Made by a program: the position numbers and the translations under genes. Positions 1-12,212 of a DNA stretch of 64,000 nucleotides are shown piece after piece (the first letter of the stretch is position 1; each line of letters begins with the position of its first letter). The notes under the pieces are model-generated. The model ran no database searches and was not told where the DNA came from. It worked only from the letters and a program-made list of their open reading frames with translations. Source of the stretch: Lycocorax pyrrhopterus obiensis (taxonomy: Eukaryota; Chordata; Aves; Passeriformes; Paradisaeidae); assembly GCA_014706295.1 (NCBI GenBank), contig JACSVZ010000001.1, positions 1,797,740 to 1,861,739 on the forward strand, given 5' to 3'.

Positions 1-300
1 CAGCAGTCCAGTGCTCCAGACTTGCATTCCTTATTTCTAGCAAACCTTGTGGTGGCTTTAAAGGGAGTCAAGGGTGGAAAGATTCAACCCAGATCCCTAA
101 ATCTGGGGATGTGATGCTCACACAAATGATTTTTCCACCCTAAACAAGTGGGAGCCTGATCCATGTGGCCTAAACTGCGGTTCCCATCGCTGTCCCAGTG
201 CCTGGAGGAAAATTAACATTTTATTGCCCACTCACAACCCTCAGAGGCCTCAGTCAGAGCCTAATTCTGTCCTTCATTTTCCTCATTTGGAAGAAATCTC
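1..300. other. Non-coding, nothing recognised
   Basis: I see no repeat family, RNA gene or credible coding frame here. The only long open frame nearby (198-383) runs into the inverted-repeat arm and has no coding character. Confidence 0.5.
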
Positions 301-610
301 CCACTGAACTTCATAAAAGCCTTGGAATTAAACCCTGTGCTCGATGTGGCACCTGCAGAAATGACATCCAAATATTCCTTTAGTTATCCAAATATTCCTT
401 TAATTTATGTGCCGAGAAAGAGAGGAAGTCATTGCTCCATTTTTATTAACCCCTGATAGCCATTATTACTAATATTGAAAAATATTGATTTTCCCCAGGT
501 TTTGGGGTTGGTTTTATTTTTGGTTGTTTGGGTTGGATTTTTTTAAGATACAGAAAGAATTCTGATGTCTAAACCTCTAAAAATTGAGTTTACCTCACCC
601 TGTTAAAATC
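301..610 (+). repeat. Left arm of a long inverted repeat
   Basis: This roughly 310 bp segment is the reverse complement of 1,994-2,283, at around 90% identity by eye. Shared landmarks include CTTGGAATTAAACCCTGTGC near 320 and the GTTTACCTCACCCTGTT stretch near 590. The left arm carries an extra copy of a roughly 20 bp unit containing AAATATTCCTTTA (about 369-402), which explains why it is longer than the right arm. I do not recognise the arm as a named transposon. Confidence 0.85.
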
Positions 611-1993
611 CAAGTGAAATAGAATCTTCTGTGTTATTCTCTTAAATCTTGAACATTCAAACAACAAAATGAATTTAGAAACAACAACAAAAGGCAAAAA
701 CAATCAACCAAAGGAACAAAACCAAAACCCAGTTTATTTGTGAAACAAAGACAGAGCTGGACTAGAAATTATTTATTTTCTTGAGTTCTGACAGTTTCTG
801 CAGGAGCAAAATTAAATGCCAAGTGGAACAAGACTAGAAGTGCCTGAAATGCAGGATTTAGGGTTAATAATTCATTTTCTCTTTTTTCTTAATGTGGTTT
901 TGCTCGGTCAGGACCTCCATCAACTTTTTTCAAGCCCTTCTGGTGACCCAGACCTCCCCAAACGCTGTTTCTCAAAGGAAGCAGGAATGGTGTTTCTGAA
1001 ATTTATCATTTCCTGAGACTTTCTTATGAGTTTCACCTCTGCTGGCCTCTCGACTTCCAGAAATTCCAAGTTCCTCCTGAAACTGCTGCAGTGACTCAGC
1101 TCCAGCAGAGCACAGGAGTTTCCCCAAAAATCTGATTAGGAAACCAAACAAAGCTGGTGGAATTATGTCCACTTGGTATTTTCATCCAGAAGCGTCTGGC
1201 CAGCAAATAATAGGCAAATAATAATTATTTAATGAAGAATTTAAGCCCCATTCCCATTGAAAGGTGACTTGGACTTGCTGAAAACAGGGATGTGTTTGTC
1301 TCATTATGGACTCTGTTACAATCTTTGCTTTTATCCAGATTTTATTCCGATATTTTATTTTATCTGCATTTTATTCCGATTTTAAGACACAAAAAGAAAG
1401 GCAGACATTGGAGTTTGCTCGCAATTCCAGTTCCTGGAAATCAGCGCCATCAAATCACCATCCCTGGGGGTGCTCAGGGAACCAATTTCCTGATTGATTG
1501 ATCAAAGACCGGGTTTGATCTCCGAGATCTCCTCCAACCTTAATAACGCCGCGGTTCTGATTCTGCAAAGCTGCTGTAAAAAATGAGCACAGAACTGACT
1601 TTCCCTCTGCAAGCAGCCCGTGCTGAAATCCAAAGGCACCCCAGACTGCCTCTCTCTCAGCACTAATTGATCTCTTAATTGGCTCAGTCAACACAGCATC
1701 TGCATGGCACGAGCAGCACTAATTGCTACAAGATCCCGGTGAAGCTTGGAGCGCTCCAAAGGCTGGGAATGGGGAAGGGCTGAATTGATTCCAAGCGGGC
1801 CTGAGCGAGGGGTTTCATTTTGGGAATCCTCCCACCGAGGCTTGAGGGGTTCCCCGGAACTCCCAGGATGATGAGGACCCCCTGTCCTTCCCCAGATCCA
1901 GGTGGAAAAAGTGGGAAAGGAAGGTCTTATCCAAAGGCCAGGGATAATTCCTAATGAAATATATTTATTAATATTTATTTTTCAATTTTTTTT
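611..1993. other. Spacer between the inverted-repeat arms
   Basis: About 1.38 kb of A/T-rich DNA. It includes A-rich stretches (660-730) and a small degenerate repeat of TTTTATTCCGAT-like words at 1,330-1,382. I see no gene. Open frames of 63-79 codons on both strands lack coding character. Confidence 0.5.
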
Positions 1994-2283
1994 GATTTCA
2001 ACAGGGTGAGGTAAACTCAGTTTTTAGAGGTTTAGACATCAGAATTCTTTCCATATCTTAAAAAAATCCAACCCGAAACAACCAAAAATAAAACCATCCC
2101 CAAAAGCTGTGGAAAATCAATATTTTTCAATATTAATAATAATGGCTATCAGGGGTTAATAAAAATGGAGCAATGACTTCCTCTCTTTCTCGCCACATAA
2201 ACTAAAGGAATATTTGGATATCATTTCTGGAGGTGCCACATCGAGCACAGGGTTTAATTCCAAGGCTTTTATGGAGTTCAGTG
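1994..2283 (-). repeat. Right arm of the long inverted repeat
   Basis: Reverse complement of 301-610. The match starts at GATTTCAACAGGGTGAGG and ends at TTCAGTGA, where a CR1 3' fragment begins almost immediately. The abrupt end next to CR1 suggests that the duplication or the CR1 insertion defined the boundary. Confidence 0.85.
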
Positions 2284-2287
2284 AGAG

Positions 2288-2352
2288 ATGTCCCTGCCCA
2301 TGGCAGGGGTGGCACTGGATGATTTTAAGGTCCCTCCCAACCCAAACCATTT
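2288..2352 (+). mobile_element. CR1 LINE 3' fragment
   Basis: The sequence reads TGTCCCTGCCCATGGCAGGG, then a GATGATTTTAAGGTCCC-like word, then CCCAACCCAAACCATT. This is the conserved 3' end of chicken-repeat-1 (CR1), the dominant non-LTR retrotransposon of birds. It is 5'-truncated to about 65 bp. The other CR1 entries in this list use the same diagnostic words; the strand given is the sense strand of the element. Confidence 0.85.
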
Positions 2353-3113
2353 CTAAACTCATCTAAGACTTGGCTTTATCTCTTTCAAAGCTACATGGGA
2401 TGAAAAATTGCTCCAACTCACGCACAGAAAGATCCATCCTCCAGGACTACGTGGAAAATAAGTAGGTTTGTGCAGTAGAAAATACAAAGACCTGGCTCAG
2501 AAGGGATATTTTGACATATTCGGATTTTCTAAACATGCTCCAAAAATTTTATTTTCATTCCAGTACGAACTCAAAACACACCTAAAATGTTAAAACCTTG
2601 AAAAGCTGCCCCAAAACAAAGTTATACCCTGAGGTCAGACTGAGTTTGGTCTGCAGAGCACGGAACAGCTGGGTAAAGGTTTCAGTCCGAGAAAACACCC
2701 AGATTTCCTACCAATTTTGTGGATAAAGTTTTCCTAAATTTAACAGCTGACAGTCAGAATTCAATGGATAATTTGGTAATCAAATTTCTGGAAATCAAAC
2801 TTCCAGCATTAGATCCTTGACCCAGTGTTGGGACGAGAGCTTGGCCCAAATCAAGAGGAATGAGAAATGAAGGAAATGGAAAATGTTGGAAGTTTTATTC
2901 AGCCTGGGGGAAGGAGCAAACTGAGCCAAATCTGCAGCAGTTACGATGATTTTAATGTGATTTTTAGAGCACTAAAATCACCAGAAGTCAGATCTGAGTG
3001 AGATTTCTGGTGATAAAAATCCTTCCTTTGCTGGCAGGGGAAACTCTGAGGGTGAGGAATTTTCACTCCAGTGCCTTCCTGCACATCCCAGGCTCTTATT
3101 AATGGGACACTGA
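2353..3113. other. Non-coding, nothing recognised
   Basis: A/T-rich single-copy-looking DNA. No gene-like frame, no RNA gene and no named repeat was seen. Confidence 0.45.
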
Positions 3114-3415
3114 AAGAAGGACAGCTCCGATCTCTGCTCCCTGGGACCTGACAGCACCCAGAGAGCGGCAGGAGCTGGGCCAGGAGGGATTTAGGTTGGA
3201 TTTAGGGAAAGGTTCTTCCCCCAGAGGGTGCTGGGCACTGCCCAGGCTCCCCAGGGAATGGGCACGGCCCCGAGGCTGCCAGAGCTCCAGGAGCGTTTGG
3301 GCAGCGCTGCCAGGGATGCCCAGGCTGGGATTGTTGGGGGGTCTGGGCAGGGCCAGGGCTGGGACTGGGTGCTCCCTGTGGGTCCCTTCCTACTCAGGAT
3401 ATTCCATGATTCCAT
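3114..3415 (+). mobile_element. CR1 LINE, subfamily B, 3' part
   Basis: About 300 bp, sense strand, ending ATTCCATGATTCCATGG. Its body (GAGGGATTTAGGTTGGATTT, then CCCAGAGGGTGCTGGGCACT) differs from the commoner CR1 copies here. It is shared with 39,046-39,352 (+) and 59,597-59,890 (-), so the three define one subfamily in this window. The open frames of 66-127 codons across it are remnants or chance. Confidence 0.85.
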
Positions 3416-5379
3416 GGCTGAGAGGGAAGGGATGGCTCAGCCCCAAGTTGGGAAGTTTGGGGACAATCTGGATTTGATACAGGAGAGTGAAGCAATCCCA
3501 GCGACAGGACGAGGACAGAACGGCAATGGACAGAAATACAGAAAATTCCATTTAAACAAAACCAGTTACTGTGGGTTCCCAACCCTAGAATCACCCAAAA
3601 ATAGAGTTTGAATGAGATGATCCCCAGACATCAAATCCCATCAGCCATTCCTTAAAAACTAATTTGGAAAATAGAGGGAAAACGAGCTAAAATGAACTCT
3701 GTGTAAACCAAGAGAAGTGCTACACCCTAAAATCTTAATTTTTGTGCCAGCTGAGGGATAAGTGTGGTAGATACAGGAGCTCTGATCATTCACTTGCTTC
3801 ATGGAAAACCATTCCTCATTGTAGAAAAACCAGGAATGAGCTATGGATCGTGCCCAGGAAAGCCCAGGAAATATCAAACCCCCAAAATCAGTTTGACAGT
3901 GACAACGCTCTTGCCATGAAACGGGCAGCACATCTCCTTGGTGTAACGCCAGCCCACCCCTCGCCCCGTCCCAGGCAAGGCAATTAAATTCCTCATTCCC
4001 AGGAGCATCCCAGAGGGGTTTACATGGAATTACAGAGCAGGGAGAGGGGGGCAGGGCACCACAGATCCCCGCTATCCATTAGGCAGGACGTTAATTGTAC
4101 TCTGGGTATTGGAGAGCATTAAAATCTTACAGAAAATTCGCAGCAAATGCCATTCTCAGGAATTTTAGCTCTTATGCTCCGAAGAGCAGAACACTCTAAA
4201 TGATGGAATAAAGGCCTTGGTTTTATTAAAAAAAAAACCCAAAAGCTGATGCTATGATGAGTGCCTCTTCTTTCCAAGATTCCAGCTGGAAACTTGGGGA
4301 TTCTTCTCTAAATTTTGGCCCAATTTCCATCTCCTCCCAATGGAAGGGGGGAAGGAACTCAGGTGCTCTGCTCTGCCTGGGACCAAGGTGATCTCAGGCT
4401 CACCAGGACTGTTCTTGTCACGTTTTTCGTGTTATTCTGCACCAGCGTGAAAGTCAATCTTCTGAATATCAGAGTAGACCTGTCTTTTAAAGGATTTTTA
4501 AAGGATTTTTAAAGGATTTTTAAAAGAACTTTTCTGTTTCTCCTGGGACTCTGCATCATGGTGTTATTTTGGGCTCCTCCATGGTAGCACCTTCCAGGCT
4601 GTCCTGCTCAAAGTTACCTTTTCTAAGGTCAGTGAAATCACCAAAGGCAGTGGAATGATATCCACGAATATCTGGAATTTTCAGGAAACACAAAATCCTG
4701 CAGGTCAAAAGTATTTTTGCATGAACCCAACAACAACAGACACAGGGATAGGATCCCTTAGAGGTTCATAATTCTTGAGGGTCAAACCATAACAAAAAGT
4801 AGGATTTGATTCTGTTCTTCCCTTATTCAAGGATATCACTGAGCCCTGAGAAGAACCAGCCCAAAAACTGCTAAGGATGAAGTTGTTCCTCTCCTGTTTT
4901 GAAATGTATCTCAAAACCCCCACATATTTAAAAGAGACTTTTGTCTCTGCACTCCACTTGAATTATTCATGCGAAATCAATCCCTGAAATATCTGCAACC
5001 ATTCCGTGTACGAGGCTCTGGTCAATTTACAAATTATTTTTAGGCCAAATGTGCAGCAAAATTCTTTCCAGCTAATTGCAAAATGGAGCTGGGCTTGGCC
5101 TGGTTTGAACCCAGTTGCTTGGGCTGCTTCTCTGCGTTAGCTAAGCCGAGGTTAAGAGAGGAGAGGGGTGAGATTTGCCCAGCAATTTACTCCACCCTGG
5201 GCCTTCCCCTGGCTGTGGAACAGCAGGAGGACTCAGGAGGGACAAAAACTGGTGCAGGTCTTCCCAAAAGAGTGGTCCAAATTCAGATTTTCCACCGCAG
5301 GAATTAAGAGGCAGATTTGGATCGTGCAGGTGAAGGAAGAGATCAGGGTAAGAACTGGAATGGGAAGGAGAATGAAGAT
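3416..5379. other. Non-coding stretch with small simple repeats
   Basis: No gene seen. There is an A-run at about 4,228-4,237. At 4,488-4,524 a 12 bp unit (AAAGGATTTTTA) is repeated three times in tandem. The open frames here are short and lack coding character. Confidence 0.5.
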
Positions 5380-5653
5380 GGAGAGAGGTTATTTACAAGA
5401 GGTTGTAGTGGCAGGACAAGGGGGAATTGTTTCAAACTTCCAGAGGGAAGGTTTAGATGGGATATTGGGAAGGAATTCCTCCCCGGGAGGGTGGGCAGGC
5501 CCTGGCACAGGGTGCCCAGAGAAGCTGCTCCTTCCCTGGAAGTGTTCCAGGCCAGGCTGGACATTGGGGCTTGGAGCAGCCTGGGACAGTGGAAGGTCCC
5601 CTGCTCACCACAGGAGGATTGAAATGAGATGAGATTTCAGTTCCCTTCCACTC
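5380..5653 (+). mobile_element. CR1 LINE 3' part, diverged end
   Basis: Sense copy starting GAGAGAGGTTATTTACAAGA and passing through GATGGGATATTGGGAAGGAA and GGAGCAGCCTGGGACAGTGG. The last 60 bp (after CCCCTGCTCACCACAGG) diverge from the consensus, ending near TTCCCTTCCACTCT. Confidence 0.85.
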
Positions 5654-7497
5654 TGAGAGCAGAAAAATTCCCTCAAAAGCCAAAATTTTTGCCTATTTTT
5701 GCACAACTCACGTCCATAAATATGGAATTCCCTGTAACAGCCCTGTGCTGCTGAGGAGGAGGGACAGAGTCAGCAGGAAGGCCCAGCCCCTCTGCAATGA
5801 GTGGTGTGATTTGATTAAAAGACAATAAAAATCCAAGAATTCCAGTGAAGGAAGTCATTTGAGCGTTCGCCTTAAAGAACAGTGTCAGCTTTTGGGTAGA
5901 GCCTTCAACTCAAGAAGTGGGAAAATGGAATTGCTCACCACAGCAAGGGGACACAAAACTGATGTTAAAGTTCATTTTCAAATGATCTAAGGGAAAAAAA
6001 AAACCTGGATCAGCAGCACTGTTCAACCAACCTGTTCCTAAAGATTTTCAGTGATGGAGAATCAGCTCACCTCAGAAATTTTTTGGAGCTCTTCCTGGGT
6101 GTGAGAAAAGTTCCTTGACTCTTCTCCTTGCTGCAAGAACTGATAGGTCTGGCCTAAAATCCCTCTCAGTTGCTGATGGTTCAAACCCCAAAAATAGGGA
6201 TTTAGGCCTGAAATTTAATCACCCAACTCAGCCAGGACTTAACCTCTGGAAGGGTTTCTGCAGTGGGCAATTCTAAGATAATCCAGAGCAGGTAAAGCTT
6301 CTTCTGAACTGACATTTGTTAGGTGATGTTTACCTGTCTGAGGTGTTAATTATGGGGTAAAGTGAAAGGAAGAAAACAAATTAAAACAAAGCTCCTCATG
6401 CAAGCCACACACGGCTTTGTCTGGTTTCCCAGGGTCAAAAAATCAAGCTCCTGAGGTTTTACAAAGCCCAGCTCTCCCAAGTTACCCATTACAGACGCGG
6501 GGAAGGCAAGGGAAACCCAGACTTTTATCTAAGCCACGGCTCTGGAAAGGGTTCAGAGAAGGTGGAAGCCGCCCGTGACCCCACACAAGTCATCCCAAAC
6601 CTCAGCCCACCCCACACGCGCCCCTGCAGGCGCTGCCTGCGACCCATTTGCGGTGTCTCCACGCCGGCAGGTTTCCCTCCAGCAAAACCCCGGGGATTTG
6701 GGCCATTTGGAAGGCTGAGCATGACCCAACCATGAGCTAATTTCCAAGGAGAACGATGTGAAATGCGGCCTGTGACTTCCAATAAGCGGCGTCTCCGCGC
6801 TGACTTCTGAGAAGTGCGGAACTCTTTATGGGCGTTTTAGCGGAGCTGGTGCTTGTAAGTGATCTCCCTGCCCAGCCTCAAGAATCCACTTACAGCACTA
6901 ATTGTTCCCACAGAAAGTGATTTTTAATGCACCAAGATCCTCTCATTTCCCCCCTCCCTTCTTTTCCCTCTCTGAGAGCCACCTCAGGCCTCAGCCTGAG
7001 GCCTGCAGTCACCGGTGTCCTCATGTTTTCCACAAATAAATAAAACAAAATAGCAAAGAACCACGGAGATAATTTTAAATTATTTACCATTTCCCCCCAA
7101 TTTTTGGCTTGTGTGTCACAGTGATTATTCATTATCATATTTTGCAAGACAATTTAACCAGCAAGAGAGGCTGATGGGAGACCAGTTTTAATGCTGATCT
7201 CAGAAAAAGAGATCAAAGTTCCTCCAGATCTACAAAACAAAGGAATTTGAGCCATAGATCTTTTTCCAATTAACTATTTAAAGAAAGAGGATTTCTTCTA
7301 GCCCAGGGTTAGGTCACCAGGATATTATTCCTGACAGCACAGGCTCGAGGAAATGACTTTGGTTAAGTTTGCAATTGAAGCTGAATCGCCTGCACATCTT
7401 TTAAAGTTTCAATCGTTGTATTTGCTCGATTTGGCTCCTGGTATTGTTGCCCTGATTATTTAAAATTGACTTTGTGGACTCCACTCAACTATCACAG
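5654..7497. other. Non-coding; a CpG-bearing island within A/T-rich DNA
   Basis: No gene is supported. The 6,490-6,860 segment is clearly richer in G+C and CpG than its surroundings (CACACGCGCCCCTGCAGGCG near 6,611, AAGCGGCGTCTCCGCGC near 6,784) and contains no known repeat word. The 7,060-7,170 and 7,340-7,480 segments are balanced and repeat-free. All three are candidate conserved non-coding elements, but that cannot be tested without alignment. Confidence 0.35.
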
Positions 7498-7606
7498 ATT
7501 GCTCCAAGCCCCAATGTCCAACCTGGCCTTGGACACTTCCAGGGATGGGGAGTCCACAACCTCTCACTGAACGTGGGAGACAATTCCTCACTGATCCCCT
7601 TTGCCA
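7498..7606 (-). mobile_element. CR1 LINE internal fragment, antisense
   Basis: Antisense words GCTCCAAGCCCCAATGTCCA and CCTTGGACACTTCCAGGGAT. The CR1 3' end itself is missing. Confidence 0.8.
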
Positions 7607-8083
7607 CAGCCAAAACCAGAGCATTTGGCTCCCCCAAAACTGACTGGGAACTCCAAGAGTTCAGTGCCTCCAGTGCCCAGCCCTCCCTCAACCCCAAACA
7701 GTTAATCCTGCTCTGAAAGCAGCAGGAATTTTGTTCCCCACTTCCCAGGGACTGGCTGAGCCCTGATTCTACAGAATCAAAAGTTGAAACTCAACTGCTG
7801 AGCAAACACTTGAGACTTTTAAGCAGAAGCTCTCTAAAAACACGATACCAGTGGAGCTGGGGTTCTGCCAAGGCCAAGCTTTTTTCTCAGGAAGCAGCTC
7901 CATTTTGGCACACATTTTCCAGGCAGGATCCCTCCAAAGTTTGCTCACGAACCAGCCTGGACACCTGCACAAAAGCAGCTGTTGGCAAATATGAGCTCTG
8001 AGCCCACTCAAGGTTTAAAAAGTGTCCCTTGTGTTCCCAAACTGTGTGAGCATGACAGGGAACCAGGGGGAAAAATGCCAGAA
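7607..8083. other. Non-coding, nothing recognised
   Basis: About 480 bp between two antisense CR1 pieces. No gene, RNA or repeat family was recognised. Confidence 0.4.
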
Positions 8084-8358
8084 TGATGGAATGGTTTGAG
8101 TTGGAAGGACCTTAGAACCCATCCCTGCCATGGGCAGGGACACCTCCCACTGTCCCAGGCTGCTCCAACCTGGTCTTGGACACTGCCAGGGATCCAGGGG
8201 CAGCCACAGCTTCTCTAGGAATTCCATCCCAGCCCCTCCCCACCCTCACAGGGAACAATTCCTTCCCAATATCCCATCTATCCCTGTCTTCCTTCATCTT
8301 AAGGCCATTCCCACTTTTCTTGTCCCTCCATCCCTTGTGAGAAGTCCCTCTCCAGCCT
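8084..8358 (-). mobile_element. CR1 LINE 3' part, antisense
   Basis: Begins with the antisense 3' end (GATGGAATGGTTTGAGTTGG) and continues through CATGGGCAGGGACACCTCCC, CAGGGATCCAGGGGCAGCCA and AAGTCCCTCTCCAGCC. Confidence 0.88.
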
Positions 8359-9705
8359 TGGAATGGTCTTGGAGCTCAGCATCAATTTATGGATTCCCTC
8401 AGAACCCCACCAAGGTACCAGGTGTGAGGGATCAACTCTGGAACAATCAAACTCCTTGGAGAGCAACTCCTTGGAAAACACTGCCTTGGAAAAGCAGCAA
8501 AATTGGCTTTTTTTGGACTGCAAGAGAAGGCTTCAAATGCCTGCAGAGGAGATGCAATGTCACCCCCACTGTGAGTTGATCGGGAATTTCATGGCAGGTG
8601 ATATTTGCCATCAAGTCCCAGCACTTTTCCAGGATCAGCACAAAAGCAGGAGACCTGGAAAAGCCTTGAAAAGATGGGTCAAGAATCCCAGTGCTCCACC
8701 TGGAAAATATAATTAGAAAAAAAAAATATCTAGCATTTATTAATTTCGGGTTTTGGGAAAAAAAATCTGAGGGATTTTTTCCCTCTGACTCACGACTTCG
8801 GAATGCTCTGGGGTGAACACGCCAGCACCGGTTTGTTCAGAGGAATTTGGTCATCCTTAAGGAAAATGCTTGATTTCCCTGCTTAATTTCCTGAAATGCT
8901 CTCTTCAGCCTGGAAATTCAACCCTCGGTGCTTGCTCAGCAAATTCTTCTCGCTGTTCTTCCCTGCTGCTTTCTCTCCATGACCAGCGCTTCCTTTTTCC
9001 CCCTGCCTGCTTTCCCTGGGACACAAAAGCCAGGCTGGACACTGAGGAATTCCGGGCACTTAGGGCTGTGCCACCACTGCTGGGGACAGTCACAGCAGAG
9101 TGGGCAAAGTTTAAACCATTCTGACTCCCAGGAAGACACAAAAGATCCCTGTAGCTCGTCAGTGCCCAGCAGGAATTAATGAAGGGCAAAGGAATTAGTG
9201 AATTAATGGAAATAAGGGCTCTGTTTTTAGTTCCCAATTCTTTTTCTCGGCTTTGTGCAAACCCCCCAAAGCCTTGATCATTGGGCTTTGAGTGGCTTCA
9301 GTCAAAAGTCTTGGATTTCTCTCTGAGATCGCTTCTCCTGAGCTTCCTCTTTGATCCCTCAGTGGAGAGACACGAGGAAGTGCTGGCAGAGAAAAGAAAG
9401 AATGAATTCAATCCCACAAGGGGAGAAATTGGGAAGGTTTCACTTCCAGCACAGTAAAATCTCTGTTGGAGGACACAGAAGCTTTCCAAGCTCATGAGAT
9501 TCCCACAGGAACTGTGTGGTCACCACAGGACACCCAGAAGTTGAAACATTTTGTGCTTCACATCAGGAGGTGACAGAAAACCACCCTTATGGATCATATT
9601 CCTGCAAGATTCCATGAAGAGTTTGACTTCAATTCCATCGTTCATTCTGACACATCGGACAGCCAGGCTCAGGGATCTTCAGGATCCTCAGAGGTTCTGG
9701 ATTTT
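8359..9705. other. Non-coding, nothing firm
   Basis: Holds an imperfect triplication of CTTGGA-containing words at 8,452-8,495 (ACTCCTTGGAGAGCAACTCC) and an A-run at 8,718-8,727. Overlapping open frames of 65-149 codons on both strands share no recognisable motif, so I do not call a gene. Confidence 0.4.
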
Positions 9706-9850
9706 CCATCCCTGGAAGTGTCCAAGGCCAGCTTGGACAGGGCTTGGAGCGGCCTGGGACAGTGGAAGGTGTCCCTGCCCATGGCAGGGGTGGCACTGGA
9801 TGATTTTTAAGCTCCCTTCCCACCCAAAACATTCTGGAATTCCATGATCC
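9706..9850 (+). mobile_element. CR1 LINE 3' fragment
   Basis: Sense copy: CCATCCCTGGAAGTGTCCAA, then TGTCCCTGCCCATGGCAGGG, ending ATTCTGGAATTCCATGATCC. Confidence 0.88.
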
Positions 9851-9960
9851 CAGACAGAGAAAATGAAGGGAGATAAGGGAGTGACTTTCTCTTCAAAGTA
9901 AAAGTCAATAAAGTAGAAATTCGTTTACTTTGAGATGCTTCAGACCTTTTTTTAAGCTTT

Positions 9961-9990
9961 CTTCCAACCCAAACTATTCTGGGATTCCTT
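9961..9990 (+). mobile_element. CR1 LINE extreme 3' end
   Basis: Only the last 30 bp (CTTCCAACCCAAACTATTCT...) of a CR1 remain, about 110 bp after the previous copy. It could be an independent, severely truncated insertion. Confidence 0.55.
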
Positions 9991-11945
9991 GAAGGCTTTT
10001 CCTCTCTCCCCTGAGGAAGCTGCGCTTGCCCAGGCTGGCTGAGGGGCTGCAGTGGGATTTTTTTGGGATGCTCTGTTGCTCCCAATGCAAGGAGTGGGAA
10101 CGGGGGACAGCAGAATCGTGGCTGTGTTGGGAAGAAGGATCTTCCCAGGACAATCCAGCCTTTCTGCCCCCTCTGTGTGCCCTGCTCCTGCCTCTGCCAA
10201 AGTTTCTGCTTCTGTGAGGAAAAAAGAGAAATAAATCCCATGGTGCTGCAGTGATACATGATTAGGATAATTATTGGGATAATCCCTCTCTGTCATGCTG
10301 CTGGGATGTGTCTCCCTCTTATCAGGAGCCATCCCTACACAAATCCCTTCTCAGGCAGATAAACTCGAAGTCAGAGCTCAGCCCCAAGCACAGCAGGGGA
10401 CAGAGCTGAGGAGAGTAAGTGGGGAAAGGTTAAAGGGGATTTTCTTTGCCTCAAAGAGGCCTGGACTTGCAATCTGCTTAAATTAAGTGTGAAAAGCAAA
10501 GATCCTGATAAGGGAGATAAACTGAAGACTTAAAACAGCAGCAGTTCTTAATCTCTGCCTTAATGAAAGGAGCCAAGAGTGATGAGAGGAATTAGAACCC
10601 AGCTGACCTCACCTCAGCACTTGGAGAGGACAGTGAGACTCTAATTAAGGGCAGCACTTGGACAAGAAAAATCTCCAAGGGTCAAAGCCTGCAGTGCTGG
10701 AAAAAGAGTTGGTGCTTGGCCGTCTGTTAGGGGGAAAAAAAAGGGAATATAATAAAAAGGAGAAAGGATGTGATGGGCACCATCTGCTTGTCTGTTCCAA
10801 TGGTTTTTTATCCATTTTAGCAGAATAGATCATGAAGAAAAACAAGCAGAGGGTAAAGAGCAGTGCTACATTAAAAGGGAAGGAAAATCATTTAAAGGGA
10901 AGAAAAACTCAAGGTAGAAAACCCCTCTAGAAACAAATATAGGGAAGTCAGTGGTGAAGCTGGATGAGTTGATTTTCCCTGGAAAATGCTGTTTCAGAGA
11001 AGCAAAAGAGCAAGCAAACAAACCCTGACAAAAGTGTTTCCTTCCAGAGCAGACACATCGATAACTCCCTGCATTGTTCCTCCATCTCCGTGACAGGATC
11101 AGCTCCTGCCCAGCTCTGAAGGAAAACTCAGCTTATCGGGGACTCACAGGAGCTGACTCAAAATGACATTAAACATGGGAATGGTTCAAATAAAACCCCT
11201 CAACTGACACGTTCGATTTTTAAATTATCATTTAGATAATTGCCTTGGGGATATTTGAGCTTTTAATCTTCCTCCCCATTTAAGGAAGGGAATATTTCCA
11301 TCCTCCAAACTTTTACAGGATAAGGAGCCTCCCCCCCACCTGATACTTGCACCAAACCCAGTGAATATTTGGGAATAATTTTACCTCAAGAGTTAAAAAC
11401 AAGGAATTTCTCCCACCGCTCAGGACTGACCATTCCCAGCCCCAAACCAGGCCAGCTTCCTAAGGCCTTACTCAAAATTCAAGGAGGGAATTACTCACAC
11501 ACACACACAGAGATTATTCCAGCCAGGGAATGTCCACCCCCTTGGTTCCCACAAAGAACCTCCGAGGTGCCTGGCATGAGTTGATTGGTTTAATTTTCCT
11601 CTCTCACATGGGAATTTTGGCAGGCACCAGGATTCTCACATCTCCAGTACACCCTCACCTCATTTCAAGCTGCTGCTTGTACCAAAGCCGGGCTTGTTGC
11701 TTCCCCTCCCTTGTTGGTTTTTTGGGGTTGTTTGTTTACAAAATCTTGGTGGAGAGAAAGAAGGGGAAAGACCAAACCAAGCGAAGCTGAGAACAAAAAA
11801 CCCAAAGGCAAAAGCAGCAACCAAAAGCTGAGAAAATATGCACTGGATCTTGTCCTAAATGAGGGGCATTTGTGAGGAACATAAATGACAGAATTTGGAC
11901 ATTTCCTTTGACCAGTGCAAGCAGAAAAGCAGCAGATTGTAAGGA
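9991..11945. other. Non-coding stretch
   Basis: No gene recognised. Contains a short (CA)n at about 11,501-11,513 and a purine-rich tract at 10,730-10,770. The 10,480-10,640 and 11,200-11,300 parts are A/T-rich without repeat words. Confidence 0.4.
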
Positions 11946-12212
11946 TTCATGGAATATCCCAGAATGGTTTGGTTGGAAGGAACTTTAAAGCCCATCCAGT
12001 GCCACCCCTGCCATGGCAGGGACACCTTCCACTGTCCCAGGCTGCTCCAAGCCCCAGTGTCCAACCTGGCCTTGGACACTGCCAGGGATCCAGGGCTTCT
12101 CTGCTAAAACTCAGCCTCACCACCCTCACATGGAAGGATTCATTCCCCAAATCCCATCTATCCCTGCCTTTTTGCCAGTTTAAAACCCCTTGTCCTGTCA
12201 CTCGATGCTCCT
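11946..12212 (-). mobile_element. CR1 LINE 3' part, antisense
   Basis: Starts TTCATGGAATATCCCAGAAT and carries CTGCCATGGCAGGGACACCT and CCAGTGTCCAACCTGGCCTT. A roughly 20 bp deletion removes the usual GGCAGCCACAGC block at about 12,091. Confidence 0.88.

Noticed and set aside
3196..3611. Overlapping 93- and 127-codon frames as a gene
   Set aside because: They lie in a subfamily-B CR1 copy; the same frames recur at 39.05 kb and inverted at 59.6 kb.
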